A DNA stretch of 64,000 nucleotides, taken from contig CAJUQV010000007.1 in assembly GCA_910588335.1 (NCBI GenBank), positions 1-64,000 on the forward strand. Direction: 5' to 3'. This DNA is from an uncultured Ruminiclostridium sp. (GTDB taxonomy: Bacteria > Bacillota > Clostridia > Oscillospirales > Ruminococcaceae). How positions within the stretch are numbered: position 1 is the first letter of the stretch; each line of letters opens with the position of its first letter. The position numbers were made by a program, and so were the translations under genes. Of the stretch, positions 1 through 9,452 are shown piece by piece. The notes under the pieces are model-generated. The model was not told where the DNA came from. It ran no database searches and saw only the letters and a list, made by a program, of their open reading frames with translations.

Positions 1-127
1 AGGGTGCAGGTTTAAAGTTTCATTTTCGTTTGTGCTTTATTTTGGGGGCTGTACCCATGGGAGGGTTCAAGTCCACTTTTGTGTCGAAAATATCTACGGA
101 CGAGAACTCTTGTTTTTCACAAGATTT

Positions 128-177
128 ATGCCCACAAATGGCTTGGTACAGCCGTTTGTGGGCATAATATCTTTTTT
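128..177 (+). terminator. Strong hairpin, probable terminator
   Basis: An inverted repeat pairs 128-142 with 151-165 (one G.U-type mismatch, with an inner GGCT/AGCC stem). On the plus strand it is followed after a few bases by a run of T residues at 172-177. It would end transcription entering from before the window on the plus strand. On the minus strand it lies about 25 bases past the tRNA genes but has no T run there. Nothing else recognisable lies in 1-127. Confidence 0.5.
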
Positions 178-189
178 GTCAGTGTTTCA

Positions 190-263
190 TGGCAGGGGTG
201 GTAGGAATCGAACCCACGTCAAAGGTTTTGGAGACCCCTATTCTACCATTGAACCACACCCCT
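190..263 (-). tRNA. tRNA-Trp (CCA)
   Basis: The minus strand folds as a cloverleaf. The acceptor stem pairs 257-263 with 194-200, the anticodon loop reads CTCCAAA with anticodon CCA, and the T arm carries GGTTCGATTCC. The 3' CCA is encoded at 190-192. It is the last of three tRNA genes read in the order Lys, Met, Trp. Spacing between the genes is 28 bases here and about 50 bases upstream, which suggests one precursor. Confidence 0.95.
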
Positions 264-291
264 ATTGTTGAAGGAAAATATCCTTCAACAA

Positions 292-368
292 TGGTGCGCC
301 AACAGGGACTCGAACCCCGGACCAACCGGTTATGAGCCGGTTGCTCTAACCAACTGAGCTATTGGCGC
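292..368 (-). tRNA. tRNA-Met (CAT), elongator type
   Basis: A 77-base minus-strand cloverleaf with a perfect 7-bp acceptor stem (362-368 with 296-302), encoded CCA at 292-294, and the anticodon loop CTCATAA giving CAT. It lacks the three G-C pairs at the base of the anticodon stem that mark initiator tRNA, so it is read as elongator Met. A lysidine-modified Ile tRNA with the same anticodon is the alternative. Confidence 0.92.
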
Positions 369-417
369 ACAAATGTTAGTGTATTTTAATTACACTGATT
401 TCCTTAATACTAAGGAA

Positions 418-493
418 TGGTGATCCACCCGGGAATCGAACCCGGGACACCCTGCTTAAAAGGCAGGTGCTCTGCCGCCTGAGCTAGTGGATC
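418..493 (-). tRNA. tRNA-Lys (TTT)
   Basis: A 76-base minus-strand cloverleaf with acceptor stem 487-493, anticodon stem CCTGC/GCAGG, and loop CTTTTAA with anticodon TTT. The T arm is GC-rich and CCA is encoded at 418-420. It is the first gene of the tRNA cluster. Confidence 0.95.
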
Positions 494-611
494 ATTTTGC
501 TTAAAATTACAACGCTGATATTATATCAAAAAATTTATGATATGTCAATACTTTTCCAAATATTTTTTCAAATTTTTCATTTTTATTTTCTCCCCTCGAT
601 TATGAAAGGCA

Positions 612-652
612 TAAAATTACCCGCTGAAATCTCTTGCATGTTTTCAACGGGT
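612..652 (-). terminator. thrS terminator
   Basis: A hairpin pairing ACCCGCTGAAA-type sequence at 619-630 with its complement ending at 652 lies just after the thrS stop on the minus strand and is followed there by AATTTTAT. The plus-strand side also has a T run, so it could act in both directions. Confidence 0.7.
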
Positions 653-664
653 ATTTTTTCATAT

Positions 665-2422
665 TCAACAATCAATAAGCTTCAGAGCCTTTTCAATAAA
701 CTCCTCCAACACTGCGTTTTCGGTTTTTCCCGTATCTCTGTCCCTGACCGAAATCAATCCGCCGCTTTTTTCCTTTTCGCCGATTATCACCATAAAAGGC
801 ACTCTTTCCTTATACTGTGCTTCTCTTATCATATAACCGATCTTTTCCCGCCGTTTGTCTATTGCGCTCCTTATTCCCGCCTTTCTTATTTTCTCATACA
901 CATTTATCGCGTAATCTTCCGCGCTTTCTGTTACCGTTAATATTTTTACCTGTAGCGGCGCCAACCAGAACGGAAAACGTCCTGCGCAATGCTCTGTGAG
1001 TATCCCTATAAACCTTTCCACCGATCCGAAGCACACGCGGTGAATCATAATTGGACGCTGCCTTTCTCCCTTTTCGTCTATATAATACAAATCGAAGTTT
1101 TTTGGAAGCTGAAAGTCCAGTTGTACCGTACCGCACTGCCATGTGCGTTCAAGGCTGTCTTTCAGGTGAAAGTCTATTTTAGGTCCGTAAAAGGCTCCGT
1201 CCCCCTCGTTTATTGTGTAATCTCTTCCACATTGTTCAAGCGCTTCCTTTAAGCTGTTTTCGGCCAGTTCCCAGTCCTCGTCTTCCCCCATGCTGTCTTC
1301 CGGACGTGTGGACAGCTCCAGTGTACAGGAAAATCCGAATTTCCCATATATGCTGTCAATAAGATTTATCACGTTTGCTATTTCGTCTTTTACCTGACTC
1401 CTGCTCATATATATGTGCGCGTCGTCTTGGGTAAAGGCGCGGACGCGGAAAAGTCCGTGAAGTGTGCCCTTTAGCTCGTTGCGGTGGACAAGACCCAACT
1501 CGCCCAGTTTTATGGGAAGTTCCTTATAACTGCGGGGTCTGCTCCCGTATACCAATACTCCGCCGGGGCAGTTCATGGGTTTTATGCAGAACGTTTCCGC
1601 GTCTATCTCCGAGGTGTACATTTTATCCTGATAGTGCTCCCAATGTCCGCTGGTTTCCCACAAACGGCGGTTGAGCATAATGGGCGTTGAGATTTCCCTG
1701 TAGCCGTTTTCCTCGTGTATTTTGCGCCAATATCTTATAAGCTCGTTTTTTATAATCATTCCGTTGGGCAGGAAGAAGGGGAAACCCTGACCCTCTTCGC
1801 TGAGCATAAACAGCTCCATTTCCCTTCCCAATTTTCGGTGATCCCTCTTTTCGGCCTCAATGAGCATTTCAAGGTGCCTGTTCAGCTCTTCGTCAGATAA
1901 AAAGGCGATACCGTAAATGCGGGTAAGCATTTTATTAGCGCTGTCGTTTTTCCAGTAGGCGCCCGAAATTCCCGTCAGCTTAAATGCCTTAACCGCTTTG
2001 GTATGAGTTACATGAGGTCCCCGACACATATCGATATATTCTCCTTGTCGATAAAAACTTATTTTTTCGTTTGGAGTCAGGTCTTCGATGTGCTCCGCCT
2101 TATAATCCTCTCCCTTTTCCTCCATAAGCTTCACCGCTTCCTCGCGGGGAAGAACAAAAGGTTTTACGGGCAGGTTTTCCGTAATAATTTCCCTCATCAC
2201 CCTTTCCAACTTTTCCAGATTCTCCTCCGACAGTTTTTCTTCGCCTAAATCCACATCGTAATAAAAGCCTTTTTCATTGGCGGGGCCGTAGCCAAGCTTT
2301 GCGTCGGGATACAGACGTTTAACCGCCTGCGCCAGGATATGGGCGGCGCTGTGTCTTATGATCTCCAAAGCCTCCTTTCCTTCGGCATTTCTTACTTCTC
2401 CGTCAGGATAAATTACTTTCAT
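665..2422 (-). CDS. thrS: Threonine--tRNA ligase lacking the TGS domain
   Basis: Charges tRNA-Thr with threonine in the cytoplasm. The 585-residue protein opens almost directly in the editing (tRNA-SAD) domain: HSAAH near residue 24 and MCRGPHV near residue 130 are its metal ligands. The class II catalytic core follows, with motif 2 (GLFRVRAFTQDDAH) and motif 3 (GSVERFIG), then the C-terminal anticodon-binding domain. Family members are usually about 640 residues. The missing part is the N-terminal TGS domain, of which only a stub of about 20 residues remains. The start is supported by GAAAGGA just upstream. A T-box leader and consensus promoter lie upstream, so expression should respond to uncharged tRNA-Thr. 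Confidence 0.95.
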   Translation of the reverse strand: MKVIYPDGEVRNAEGKEALEIIRHSAAHILAQAVKRLYPDAKLGYGPANEKGFYYDVDLGEEKLSEENLEKLERVMREIITENLPVKPFVLPREEAVKLMEEKGEDYKAEHIEDLTPNEKISFYRQGEYIDMCRGPHVTHTKAVKAFKLTGISGAYWKNDSANKMLTRIYGIAFLSDEELNRHLEMLIEAEKRDHRKLGREMELFMLSEEGQGFPFFLPNGMIIKNELIRYWRKIHEENGYREISTPIMLNRRLWETSGHWEHYQDKMYTSEIDAETFCIKPMNCPGGVLVYGSRPRSYKELPIKLGELGLVHRNELKGTLHGLFRVRAFTQDDAHIYMSRSQVKDEIANVINLIDSIYGKFGFSCTLELSTRPEDSMGEDEDWELAENSLKEALEQCGRDYTINEGDGAFYGPKIDFHLKDSLERTWQCGTVQLDFQLPKNFDLYYIDEKGERQRPIMIHRVCFGSVERFIGILTEHCAGRFPFWLAPLQVKILTVTESAEDYAINVYEKIRKAGIRSAIDKRREKIGYMIREAQYKERVPFMVIIGEKEKSGGLISVRDRDTGKTENAVLEEFIEKALKLIDC

Positions 2423-2479
2423 GATACGTTTTTCCTTTCTTATTCTTAATTATTTGGGATCAATCCCGTTTTTTTGAAT

Positions 2480-2750
2480 AAGAAAAGCACCCGTAACGAT
2501 CACAGCTTTGCAATCGTCAAGGGTGCATACTAATCATGAAATGCACGGTTCCACCTTGATTTTTCACTTGTCGGATTCCAACAAATCCTATTCTTTAACG
2601 CAGAAATACGGCAGCGCTTACTGTACCTTCGGCACTGCGGCTCAGGAGCGGTCTTCACCCTCGCTTTCCATGGGAAGCTTCCACCAAACGCTTCCTTCTC
2701 TGGCTGTTCCGCAAAGGCTACTCTTTCCTTCATAGCTTTTCTTATTCAAT
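2480..2750 (-). promoter_or_regulatory. T-box riboswitch leader of thrS (Thr)
   Basis: The minus strand carries the T-box core AAGGTGGAACCGTGC at about 2542-2557. It is followed by a terminator hairpin pairing GCACCC with GGGTGC (2487-2492 and 2521-2526) and a T-rich tail to 2480. Upstream, the stem I region contains an AGAGA-like bulge element and an ACC triplet near 2650 in a GAAGACC context, which fits a threonine specifier codon. Uncharged tRNA-Thr should stabilise the antiterminator. The exact specifier bulge is inferred, not folded. Confidence 0.9.
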
Positions 2751-2756
2751 AAGGTT

Positions 2757-2785
2757 ATTATAGCATCTTTCAATAATATTGTCAA
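2757..2785 (-). promoter_or_regulatory. Sigma-A promoter of the thrS leader
   Basis: The minus strand has a perfect TTGACA (2780-2785), a 17-base spacer and a perfect TATAAT (2757-2762). The expected transcript start is near 2750, at the head of the T-box leader. Confidence 0.88.
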
Positions 2786-2827
2786 TAACAAATTTTCGTT
2801 TTTTCCTGGCTTTTTTTCATAAATCTA

Positions 2828-2856
2828 TTGCTTTTTTTACCAGGATATGTTAAAAT
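2828..2856 (+). promoter_or_regulatory. Promoter of the M60 protease gene
   Basis: TTGCTT (2828-2833), a 17-base spacer and TAAAAT (2851-2856). It leaves a 5' untranslated region of roughly 90 bases. A 9-bp hairpin (2888-2896 with 2912-2920) sits in that leader ahead of the AAAGGAGAAG ribosome site; its role is unknown. Confidence 0.65.
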
Positions 2857-2951
2857 TCTTACACATATACATACCGGATTGTTCATAAAAGAACGCAAGT
2901 AGGATCACAGAGCGTTCTTTCATACACATATAAAATAAAAGGAGAAGCGTT

Positions 2952-5900
2952 ATGAAAAAAACCGTTATTACTTTAGCGTCTGTCATTTCGGCTTTATCTC
3001 TCCTGCTGCTCCCGCTTCGGGATCCGGCGCTCTTTGCCGAAACGTCAGAAGAAAAAACGGAAAGTACGGGTCAGATTAATGTATCCGTATCCCCCGCTTT
3101 GCCGCTTGAAAGCCCCGTTGAATTTACTGCGGAGCTGTCCGGAGGCATGACAAAGATATTGACTCTTAATGCCGACGAAGAAATCGAGAAGGAAATAAGC
3201 TTTAAGGGACTTGCTCCCGGAGATTATACCCTAAAGTTGTCCGCCGACGGCTTTGCGGATTATACCCAGACTATCAGCGTAACCGAACAGGCAAGCTCCG
3301 TCCGTTTGGCCACCGATTTTCTCGAGGGTATAACATATGAGCAGGGCTTCGCTTATCCCGGAACCCTTCTTATAGGCGACGTCAATAACGACGGCGTTAT
3401 TGACGGAAGCGATAAAACAGCCCTCCTGGACAGCATTGATTCCGGTTTGGGTGTTGGAGACCTTAACGGGGACGGAAAAATCGATCTGGTAGACCTTGAA
3501 TATTTGGCAAAGGGTTATAATACCGAAGGCACCACCGCGGTGCCCGAAATCGTTATTTCCTCTTCCGTAATAAAGCCTTCGGCCGGTGAAGGTACGGAAA
3601 TACAAGGAAACTTTGAAGAGCTTTTGGCCAAGGAGGGAAGCGTTACCCTTTCTCCCGAAAACGGCGAAAGCATTTCCGAAGATAATCCCGTATCCCTGAT
3701 ATTTGACATTGATGCGGAAGGCAACGCAACCGATGCCGACGGAATAGTTATAGGCTGTTCGGAAGAAAACCCCGTTTCAAAGGCAACGGTGAACATTGTT
3801 TATACCGAGGGCGGCAAGGAATATACTCAGATTGCGGTTATCGAAAACGGAGTTCATCACCTTCTCGATACCGACAGCGTAACGGTTGAACAGGACAGCC
3901 GCGGAAATATACATATCAATCTGGGTGATCAGGTGGCGGTTAAAAAAATCACCATTAAAATTGTCGGCATGGTAAAAAATACCAATTTGGCAGAAATTTC
4001 ATATGTAGAGTTTGTAAACGGAATGGAAAACAGAATTCCGGAACCCGATATGGATATCCCTGAAAATTTAAAGGGCGAGCCCGGAAACAAGTCATTTGTA
4101 CTGACATGGGACGGCTGCAGGAACGTTACCGGTTACGAGGTAAAAATCGAGCTTGACGGCGTTTCCGATATAAAAAAGGTGACGGGCAATTCCATAAGCG
4201 TAAGCTCTTTCGCCGAAGACAAGCTTGAAAACGGCACTCCTTACACCGTAAGCGTGCAGTCGGTTAACGGAGCGTGGCGCAGCGGATACTGCGATCCCAT
4301 AACCGTTATTCCCAAAGCTACTTCAAAACCCGGAAAGGTTGACGGCTTAAGCGCAGCGGGAGCCTTCAATTCCGTAAAGCTTTCGTGGAAAAAAGCCGAG
4401 GACGCGGAAACTTATAATGTTTATTATAAGGAAAGCGGCACGGACGAATATATTAAGACGGAGGGTGTAACCGGCACAAGCCATACCGTAAGCGGGTTAA
4501 AAACGCTTACCGAATATTTTGTTTATGTTACCGGCGTTAACGATATAGGCGAAGGAAGTCCCTCTCTTACCGTATCGGCAACTACCACGGATAGAAATCC
4601 CGCGGAAATGCCCGAATACTTCCTTATAAATACGGGAGAAGCGGGTGAAAAGGGAGCTCACATAATATCCGCTTCTCACAATTACGCCACTATGAAAGAC
4701 AGCCCTCTCGATACGGAAGCAAAAACCGCGTGGGGTACCGTTGACCATGATTTTGATTCCCATTATTACCGCGCGACATGGGACGACGGCGGTTTTAACA
4801 ATTTAGGCAATCACGGACTTTTCTACGAATTTGACAAAGAATACACAATTCAGACCATTGCTTTCCAGGAGTTTGAACCTAACGACCTTCATTATTCGTA
4901 CATAAAAATCAATTACTGGGACGCTGAGGGAAATTTAACCTCTTTAGGCAGGAATCAAGCGTCGCTGTCAAGAAAAACGGATAAAAACGGCCGCTTCTAC
5001 TATCTGATAAAGCTTCCCGAAAAAGCGCAGGTAAAGCGTATACAGATAGGTCTTGCCAGATATCTTGCCAGCGGCGACATAAATATATCCGAAGTGTATT
5101 TTTACAATTACGACACAATAGTTGACGATATAAACGCTTTATTTACCGACGATCTGCACACCACACTCGCCGACGGCGTGACACAGGAAACCATTGACGC
5201 TTTAAGAGTGCGCCTGAATACCCCCGACAAGATAAGCGGAGAGCTTAACCCCGATCTGGACGCCCTCGAACGTGAGCTTACCGACGCGGAAAACATTCTA
5301 AACTGTGTAGGCCTGAGAGAAGCCGTTAACGTACATACCTCCATCAGCACTTATGACGTTGGAAGGGGCTTCGGCGGCCTTAATGCGTGGCAGCCTTTGG
5401 GCGTTACCGCTGCGGCAGGCGACAGCGTGACCGTTTATGTGGGACACAATTTTAAAAACACAGGCGATCTCACGAATCTTCAGATTGTGGCGACACAGTA
5501 TCACGCTGAATCCGGTTCTGTGGCCAAAACAGTGGCTTCGCTCAAGGTAGGCGTGAACATTGTTGATATACCCAAACTCTGGACGGTTAACGAGGAATCG
5601 GGCGGAGCCTTGTATATTCAGTATACGGGAAATAACGCAAAAGAGCGCTGCGCCGTAAGAGTAAGCGGAGGCGTATCGGTGCCTAAACTTGATCTTTACG
5701 GAGTAACCGAAGAGGCGGAAAAGCTTGAGCGCACATCGGCATATCTGGAAGAACTGGAAACATATGTGGGACAAATGGAATCTCTGCATAACGAGAATCA
5801 TAAAGGCTCCTCCAATTCCAATGTCAGCAAGTTTGACTATTCCGAGAATAACTGTATCTTAGGCGCCTCCGATATTATGCTTGACACAATGCTTATGTCA

Positions 5901-8021
5901 TTGCCAGCTAAGCAGATATTGAACGGAGCGGGTACGGGAAGCACCGAGGATAAAGCGGCAAAGATAGTCGACTCCATGAAAGCCATGGAAGGAATGATGG
6001 AGCTTTTCTATCAGCATAAGGGTCTGAACGCCAACGCGGAAAAGGAACTTGACAGGTTCCCGAAGCAGCATCTTAATATACGCTATCAGAGAATGTTCAG
6101 CGGCGCGTTTATGTACGCCGCGGGAAATCACATAGGCATAGAGTGGAACGAATGTGCCGGCATGGTCAACTGTACTCCGGTTGTTGCAGACGAAAACGGG
6201 CGCTATGAAAGCGGACGCTACTTCGGCTGGGGAATCGCACATGAAATAGGTCACTGTATAAATCAAGGCGCCTATGCCGTGGCGGAGGTCACCAACAACT
6301 ATTTTGCCCAGCTTGCTCAGGCAAAGGACAGCAACGCGAGCGTAAGATTCAAATACGACAAGATTTATGAGAAGGTAACGTCCAACACTACAGGCTCCGC
6401 CTCCAACGTGTTTACACAGCTTGGTATGTATTGGCAGCTCCGTTCGGCTTATGACAAAGACTATAACTATAAGACCTACGACGACCGCACCGAGCAGCTT
6501 CAGAGTCTCTTCTTCGCCAGAGTTGACAGCTACGCACGCGACGCATCCATTGCGCCCGCTCCCGGCGGAGTTGCGCTCACTCTCGGCGGAGGCTCCGATC
6601 AGAGCATAATGCGCTTGGCCTGCGCGGCGGCTGAAAAGAATCTTCTTGAGTTCTTTGAGCGCTGGGGCAAGGTACCCGACAGCGAGACTGTAAGCTACGC
6701 TAGCCAGTTTGAAAAGGAAACCAGGGCGATCTATTATTCCGACGACGATTCCCGTATATACAGAATGGAAAACCCCGGCGACGGAAGTCTTGGAACAAAC
6801 GGAAGCGTACAGGCAGTAGGAGCGGATACGATTGCCGTAACCGACAGCGGCGATCCTTCCCGTGTGAATATTACTCTGACCTCGGAAAATATTCCCGAAG
6901 ACGAGGTATTGGGCTACGAAATCGTGCGCTGTATGATATCCGGCGGTGAACAAGTCAGGGAAACGGCGGGCTTTACCGTTGAAAACAGCTTCACCGACAT
7001 TATTACAACCATAAACAACAGAGTTGTATTTTACGAAATAACCCTTATAGACAAATACCTTAACCGTTCGGCGGTAAAAACTCTCGAACCTATAAAGATT
7101 GAGAACGACGGAAGCTTTGACAAAACCCACTGGTCCATATCGGCCAACGATATCACCGCCTCGGAAGTTCCTCCGATTTCGGATGGAACGGACGATATGC
7201 CATGTGCTCCCGAACCCGAAGACCCGCTGACCTACGCTATTGACGGAAAAGATACCGTATATGAGGGAACGCTCGGAGCGAACGCCGAGATAGTACTCAA
7301 TTTCAATCAGATGCTTACCGTATCGGGCTTTAAATATACCGCAGGCGGCGGAAACCCGATAGAAAATTTCATTATTGAAGTAAGAGACGAAAGCGGTCAA
7401 TGGATAGAAGCGGCTTCCGGCAGCTTCGGAGGAAGCGGCACCGTATACTTTGAAAATGCCGAAGGCAAGTATGTAAGCACATACAGAGCCGACGCCGTCA
7501 AGCTTGTTATCCCCGGCGGTTCTGGCAGCGTAATCTCCGTTGAAGAGCTTGACGTATTGGGAGTTACCGGAGACAACATAGATTTCTTAACCACCGCCGA
7601 CGGCATGCCCGCAATAGGGAAGCTCGCAAAAGCGTATAAGTACGGCGAAGGTGAAAACGATGTTATTCCCGAAGGCTCCGTGATATTCACCGGTAAGTAT
7701 AAGGGCAATCCCGCTTACAACGTGGTACTTTTGTTCGATCAGGACGGCGGCATTGTCGGCGGCGTTGACGCCGAGGGCAACCTTATGGCTCAGCAGATTA
7801 TTTTAGCGGAGGTTCCCGAAAACGGACCTATTCAGGAAGTTGCCGATGGTACTTGGATTTACTGGATAGAACCCGACGACAATATTTCTCTGGAAAGCAT
7901 CTTAAGCGTAAGAGCGGAGCTTTACCGTGTAAATAACGCTCTCACCAATGAGGGACAAAGGCTCGTAAGCGATTCCCTGTTCGAGAAAATGCCCGAAACA
8001 CTTCCGGATATTGAATTTTAA
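2952..8021 (+). CDS. Exported M60-type metalloprotease with dockerin-like module
   Basis: A 1689-residue exported protein with a signal peptide ending near residue 30. A beta-sandwich, carboxypeptidase-regulatory-like region spans about 40-120. A dockerin-like pair of calcium loops follows (D143-D154 and D170-D181, both fitting DxNxDGxIxxxD). Two fibronectin III domains lie at about 367-457 and 458-548, then a long central region and the zinc site H1097-E1098-x-x-H1101 with E1112, preceded by WGIA. That matches the M60 gluzincin pattern HExxHx(8,28)E. A discoidin-like (F5/8C) domain lies at about 1426-1546. M60 enzymes act on mucin-type glycoproteins; that substrate is inferred here. The next gene, 35 bases on, encodes a cohesin-like anchor. 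No transmembrane anchor is present. Confidence 0.85.
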   Translation: MKKTVITLASVISALSLLLLPLRDPALFAETSEEKTESTGQINVSVSPALPLESPVEFTAELSGGMTKILTLNADEEIEKEISFKGLAPGDYTLKLSADGFADYTQTISVTEQASSVRLATDFLEGITYEQGFAYPGTLLIGDVNNDGVIDGSDKTALLDSIDSGLGVGDLNGDGKIDLVDLEYLAKGYNTEGTTAVPEIVISSSVIKPSAGEGTEIQGNFEELLAKEGSVTLSPENGESISEDNPVSLIFDIDAEGNATDADGIVIGCSEENPVSKATVNIVYTEGGKEYTQIAVIENGVHHLLDTDSVTVEQDSRGNIHINLGDQVAVKKITIKIVGMVKNTNLAEISYVEFVNGMENRIPEPDMDIPENLKGEPGNKSFVLTWDGCRNVTGYEVKIELDGVSDIKKVTGNSISVSSFAEDKLENGTPYTVSVQSVNGAWRSGYCDPITVIPKATSKPGKVDGLSAAGAFNSVKLSWKKAEDAETYNVYYKESGTDEYIKTEGVTGTSHTVSGLKTLTEYFVYVTGVNDIGEGSPSLTVSATTTDRNPAEMPEYFLINTGEAGEKGAHIISASHNYATMKDSPLDTEAKTAWGTVDHDFDSHYYRATWDDGGFNNLGNHGLFYEFDKEYTIQTIAFQEFEPNDLHYSYIKINYWDAEGNLTSLGRNQASLSRKTDKNGRFYYLIKLPEKAQVKRIQIGLARYLASGDINISEVYFYNYDTIVDDINALFTDDLHTTLADGVTQETIDALRVRLNTPDKISGELNPDLDALERELTDAENILNCVGLREAVNVHTSISTYDVGRGFGGLNAWQPLGVTAAAGDSVTVYVGHNFKNTGDLTNLQIVATQYHAESGSVAKTVASLKVGVNIVDIPKLWTVNEESGGALYIQYTGNNAKERCAVRVSGGVSVPKLDLYGVTEEAEKLERTSAYLEELETYVGQMESLHNENHKGSSNSNVSKFDYSENNCILGASDIMLDTMLMSLPAKQILNGAGTGSTEDKAAKIVDSMKAMEGMMELFYQHKGLNANAEKELDRFPKQHLNIRYQRMFSGAFMYAAGNHIGIEWNECAGMVNCTPVVADENGRYESGRYFGWGIAHEIGHCINQGAYAVAEVTNNYFAQLAQAKDSNASVRFKYDKIYEKVTSNTTGSASNVFTQLGMYWQLRSAYDKDYNYKTYDDRTEQLQSLFFARVDSYARDASIAPAPGGVALTLGGGSDQSIMRLACAAAEKNLLEFFERWGKVPDSETVSYASQFEKETRAIYYSDDDSRIYRMENPGDGSLGTNGSVQAVGADTIAVTDSGDPSRVNITLTSENIPEDEVLGYEIVRCMISGGEQVRETAGFTVENSFTDIITTINNRVVFYEITLIDKYLNRSAVKTLEPIKIENDGSFDKTHWSISANDITASEVPPISDGTDDMPCAPEPEDPLTYAIDGKDTVYEGTLGANAEIVLNFNQMLTVSGFKYTAGGGNPIENFIIEVRDESGQWIEAASGSFGGSGTVYFENAEGKYVSTYRADAVKLVIPGGSGSVISVEELDVLGVTGDNIDFLTTADGMPAIGKLAKAYKYGEGENDVIPEGSVIFTGKYKGNPAYNVVLLFDQDGGIVGGVDAEGNLMAQQIILAEVPENGPIQEVADGTWIYWIEPDDNISLESILSVRAELYRVNNALTNEGQRLVSDSLFEKMPETLPDIEF

Positions 8022-8056
8022 ATGAAATAAATCTTTCGTAAAAGGATAATCACAAT

Positions 8057-9412
8057 ATGAATATGTTAAGAGAAAAGCCTTTCGGAAAACTTTTATCACT
8101 GCTCGTCGCGATTGCTTTTGCCGCTTTCATGTCTTTTAACGTATTTGCGGCGGAAGCGGGAACCGTCGAGCTTAAACAAAGCGGGAAGCAGGCGGAAATA
8201 ATACTTACTTTTCCCCAGGCGGCCAAGGAAGAAATAGCGTCGCTTCAAATAAGCCTTTCGGCGGTTTTAGGTTCCGAAGGAGCAGCACCGGAGTTTGTCC
8301 CCGATACGTCACTTTCCGCAAAGATAGCGGAAGGCAGATTCAATAAGGATACCGGCACGCTCAATATTTATATCGCGGGCACTTCTCCTCTTTTCGATAA
8401 AGAAAATCCCGTTCTTTCGCTGGGATATGTCAGAATAACGGGAGATAACTGCTATGCCGATATAAAAGTGATCAAGGATTCCATTAAATTCGTGAGAGGC
8501 ACCGAGTTGGTGGTTCAGGATATCGGCGTTGAATACCCCGATAATACCGTAAGGATAACCTCGGCAGCGGAAGGCGAAACCACCACGCCCGGAGGACCTT
8601 CCTACGGCGGCGATGGCGGCGATTTTTCCGTTCCCGAAACCACAACCGCCGCCACCGAGCCCGTTCAGACGCCATCCTCTTCACAGACTTCCCCCATCTC
8701 CGGCTCCGAAACCACATTGCCTGTCACAACACCTACGGAATCAATTACCGGTACGGGTGACACAAAAGTAACCGTATCCTCCGAAGAAAATGTACCTGCT
8801 ATTCCCGTGGAAGGAGAAAGCTTCTCCCGTGCGGATACAACAGCGCTTGCCGAAGCAGTATCCAGAGCGGAGCTGTATAAAAAATCTAATTACAGCGAAA
8901 GCAGCTACCGAAACTTAAGGGATGCGGTGGAGAAAGCAAAGGCTCTGCTTCTGGACGACGAAGCGGAACAGGAGAGAATAGACGAAGCTCTTCTAATTAT
9001 TGAAAACGCAATCGGAATGTTGCTACCTGTAAACGCTCCGACAGCAGCTGATGATAATACTGATGATATCACAAATACGCAGGTTAACGATACCACTGAG
9101 CCGGTAACCGAAACCTCCGATTCACAGGAGACCGAACAGAGTTCCGACGATACCTCCGCCCCGCTTCAAAGCGATGAATCGGACACCCAACAGCCTTCGG
9201 ATATTCAACCCGAGGATAATACCTCCGCCGACGGTTCAGAAACTTCGGACAATTCTCAAAACAGCGAAGGAAATCTGCTTCCCTGGATAATAGTGCTTAT
9301 AATTCTCGCTATCGCGGTAGTTGCGATTGCCATTGCCGCAATTATTGGCACAAACAGAAAAAAATCAAAAAAATCCGTTCATCTAAGAAACGACAGGGAA
9401 GATAAAAAGTAA
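8057..9412 (+). CDS. Membrane-anchored protein with cohesin-like and FIVAR-like domains
   Basis: A 451-residue surface protein. It has a signal peptide (1-31) and a beta-rich domain of about 135 residues (33-170), whose strand pattern (hydrophobic SLQISL, a GTLNIYIAG strand, then LSLGYVRI) resembles cohesins. A Thr/Ser/Pro linker follows, then a three-helix FIVAR-like module at about 258-325, a second acidic Ser/Thr linker, one membrane helix (about 409-432) and a Lys/Arg-rich tail. The topology puts everything but the tail outside the cell. The start has AAAGGA 10 bases upstream. It is co-directional with, and 35 bases after, the dockerin-bearing protease, so it is a candidate docking partner. 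The cohesin call is by pattern only and could be another immunoglobulin-like fold. Confidence 0.6.
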   Translation: MNMLREKPFGKLLSLLVAIAFAAFMSFNVFAAEAGTVELKQSGKQAEIILTFPQAAKEEIASLQISLSAVLGSEGAAPEFVPDTSLSAKIAEGRFNKDTGTLNIYIAGTSPLFDKENPVLSLGYVRITGDNCYADIKVIKDSIKFVRGTELVVQDIGVEYPDNTVRITSAAEGETTTPGGPSYGGDGGDFSVPETTTAATEPVQTPSSSQTSPISGSETTLPVTTPTESITGTGDTKVTVSSEENVPAIPVEGESFSRADTTALAEAVSRAELYKKSNYSESSYRNLRDAVEKAKALLLDDEAEQERIDEALLIIENAIGMLLPVNAPTAADDNTDDITNTQVNDTTEPVTETSDSQETEQSSDDTSAPLQSDESDTQQPSDIQPEDNTSADGSETSDNSQNSEGNLLPWIIVLIILAIAVVAIAIAAIIGTNRKKSKKSVHLRNDREDKK

Positions 9413-9452
9413 AGACAATATTTCATGGCCTGTCTTTACAGCCCAAAAGATT

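Noticed and set aside
48..95. T-arm-like sequence (GGGTTCAAGTCC) before the tRNA cluster
   Set aside because: The T stem does not pair properly and no anticodon or acceptor stem can be drawn, so it is not called as a tRNA.
5898..7400. 500-codon open frame on the minus strand inside the M60 protease gene
   Set aside because: Antisense shadow of a well-supported coding region; it has no ribosome site and no recognisable domain.
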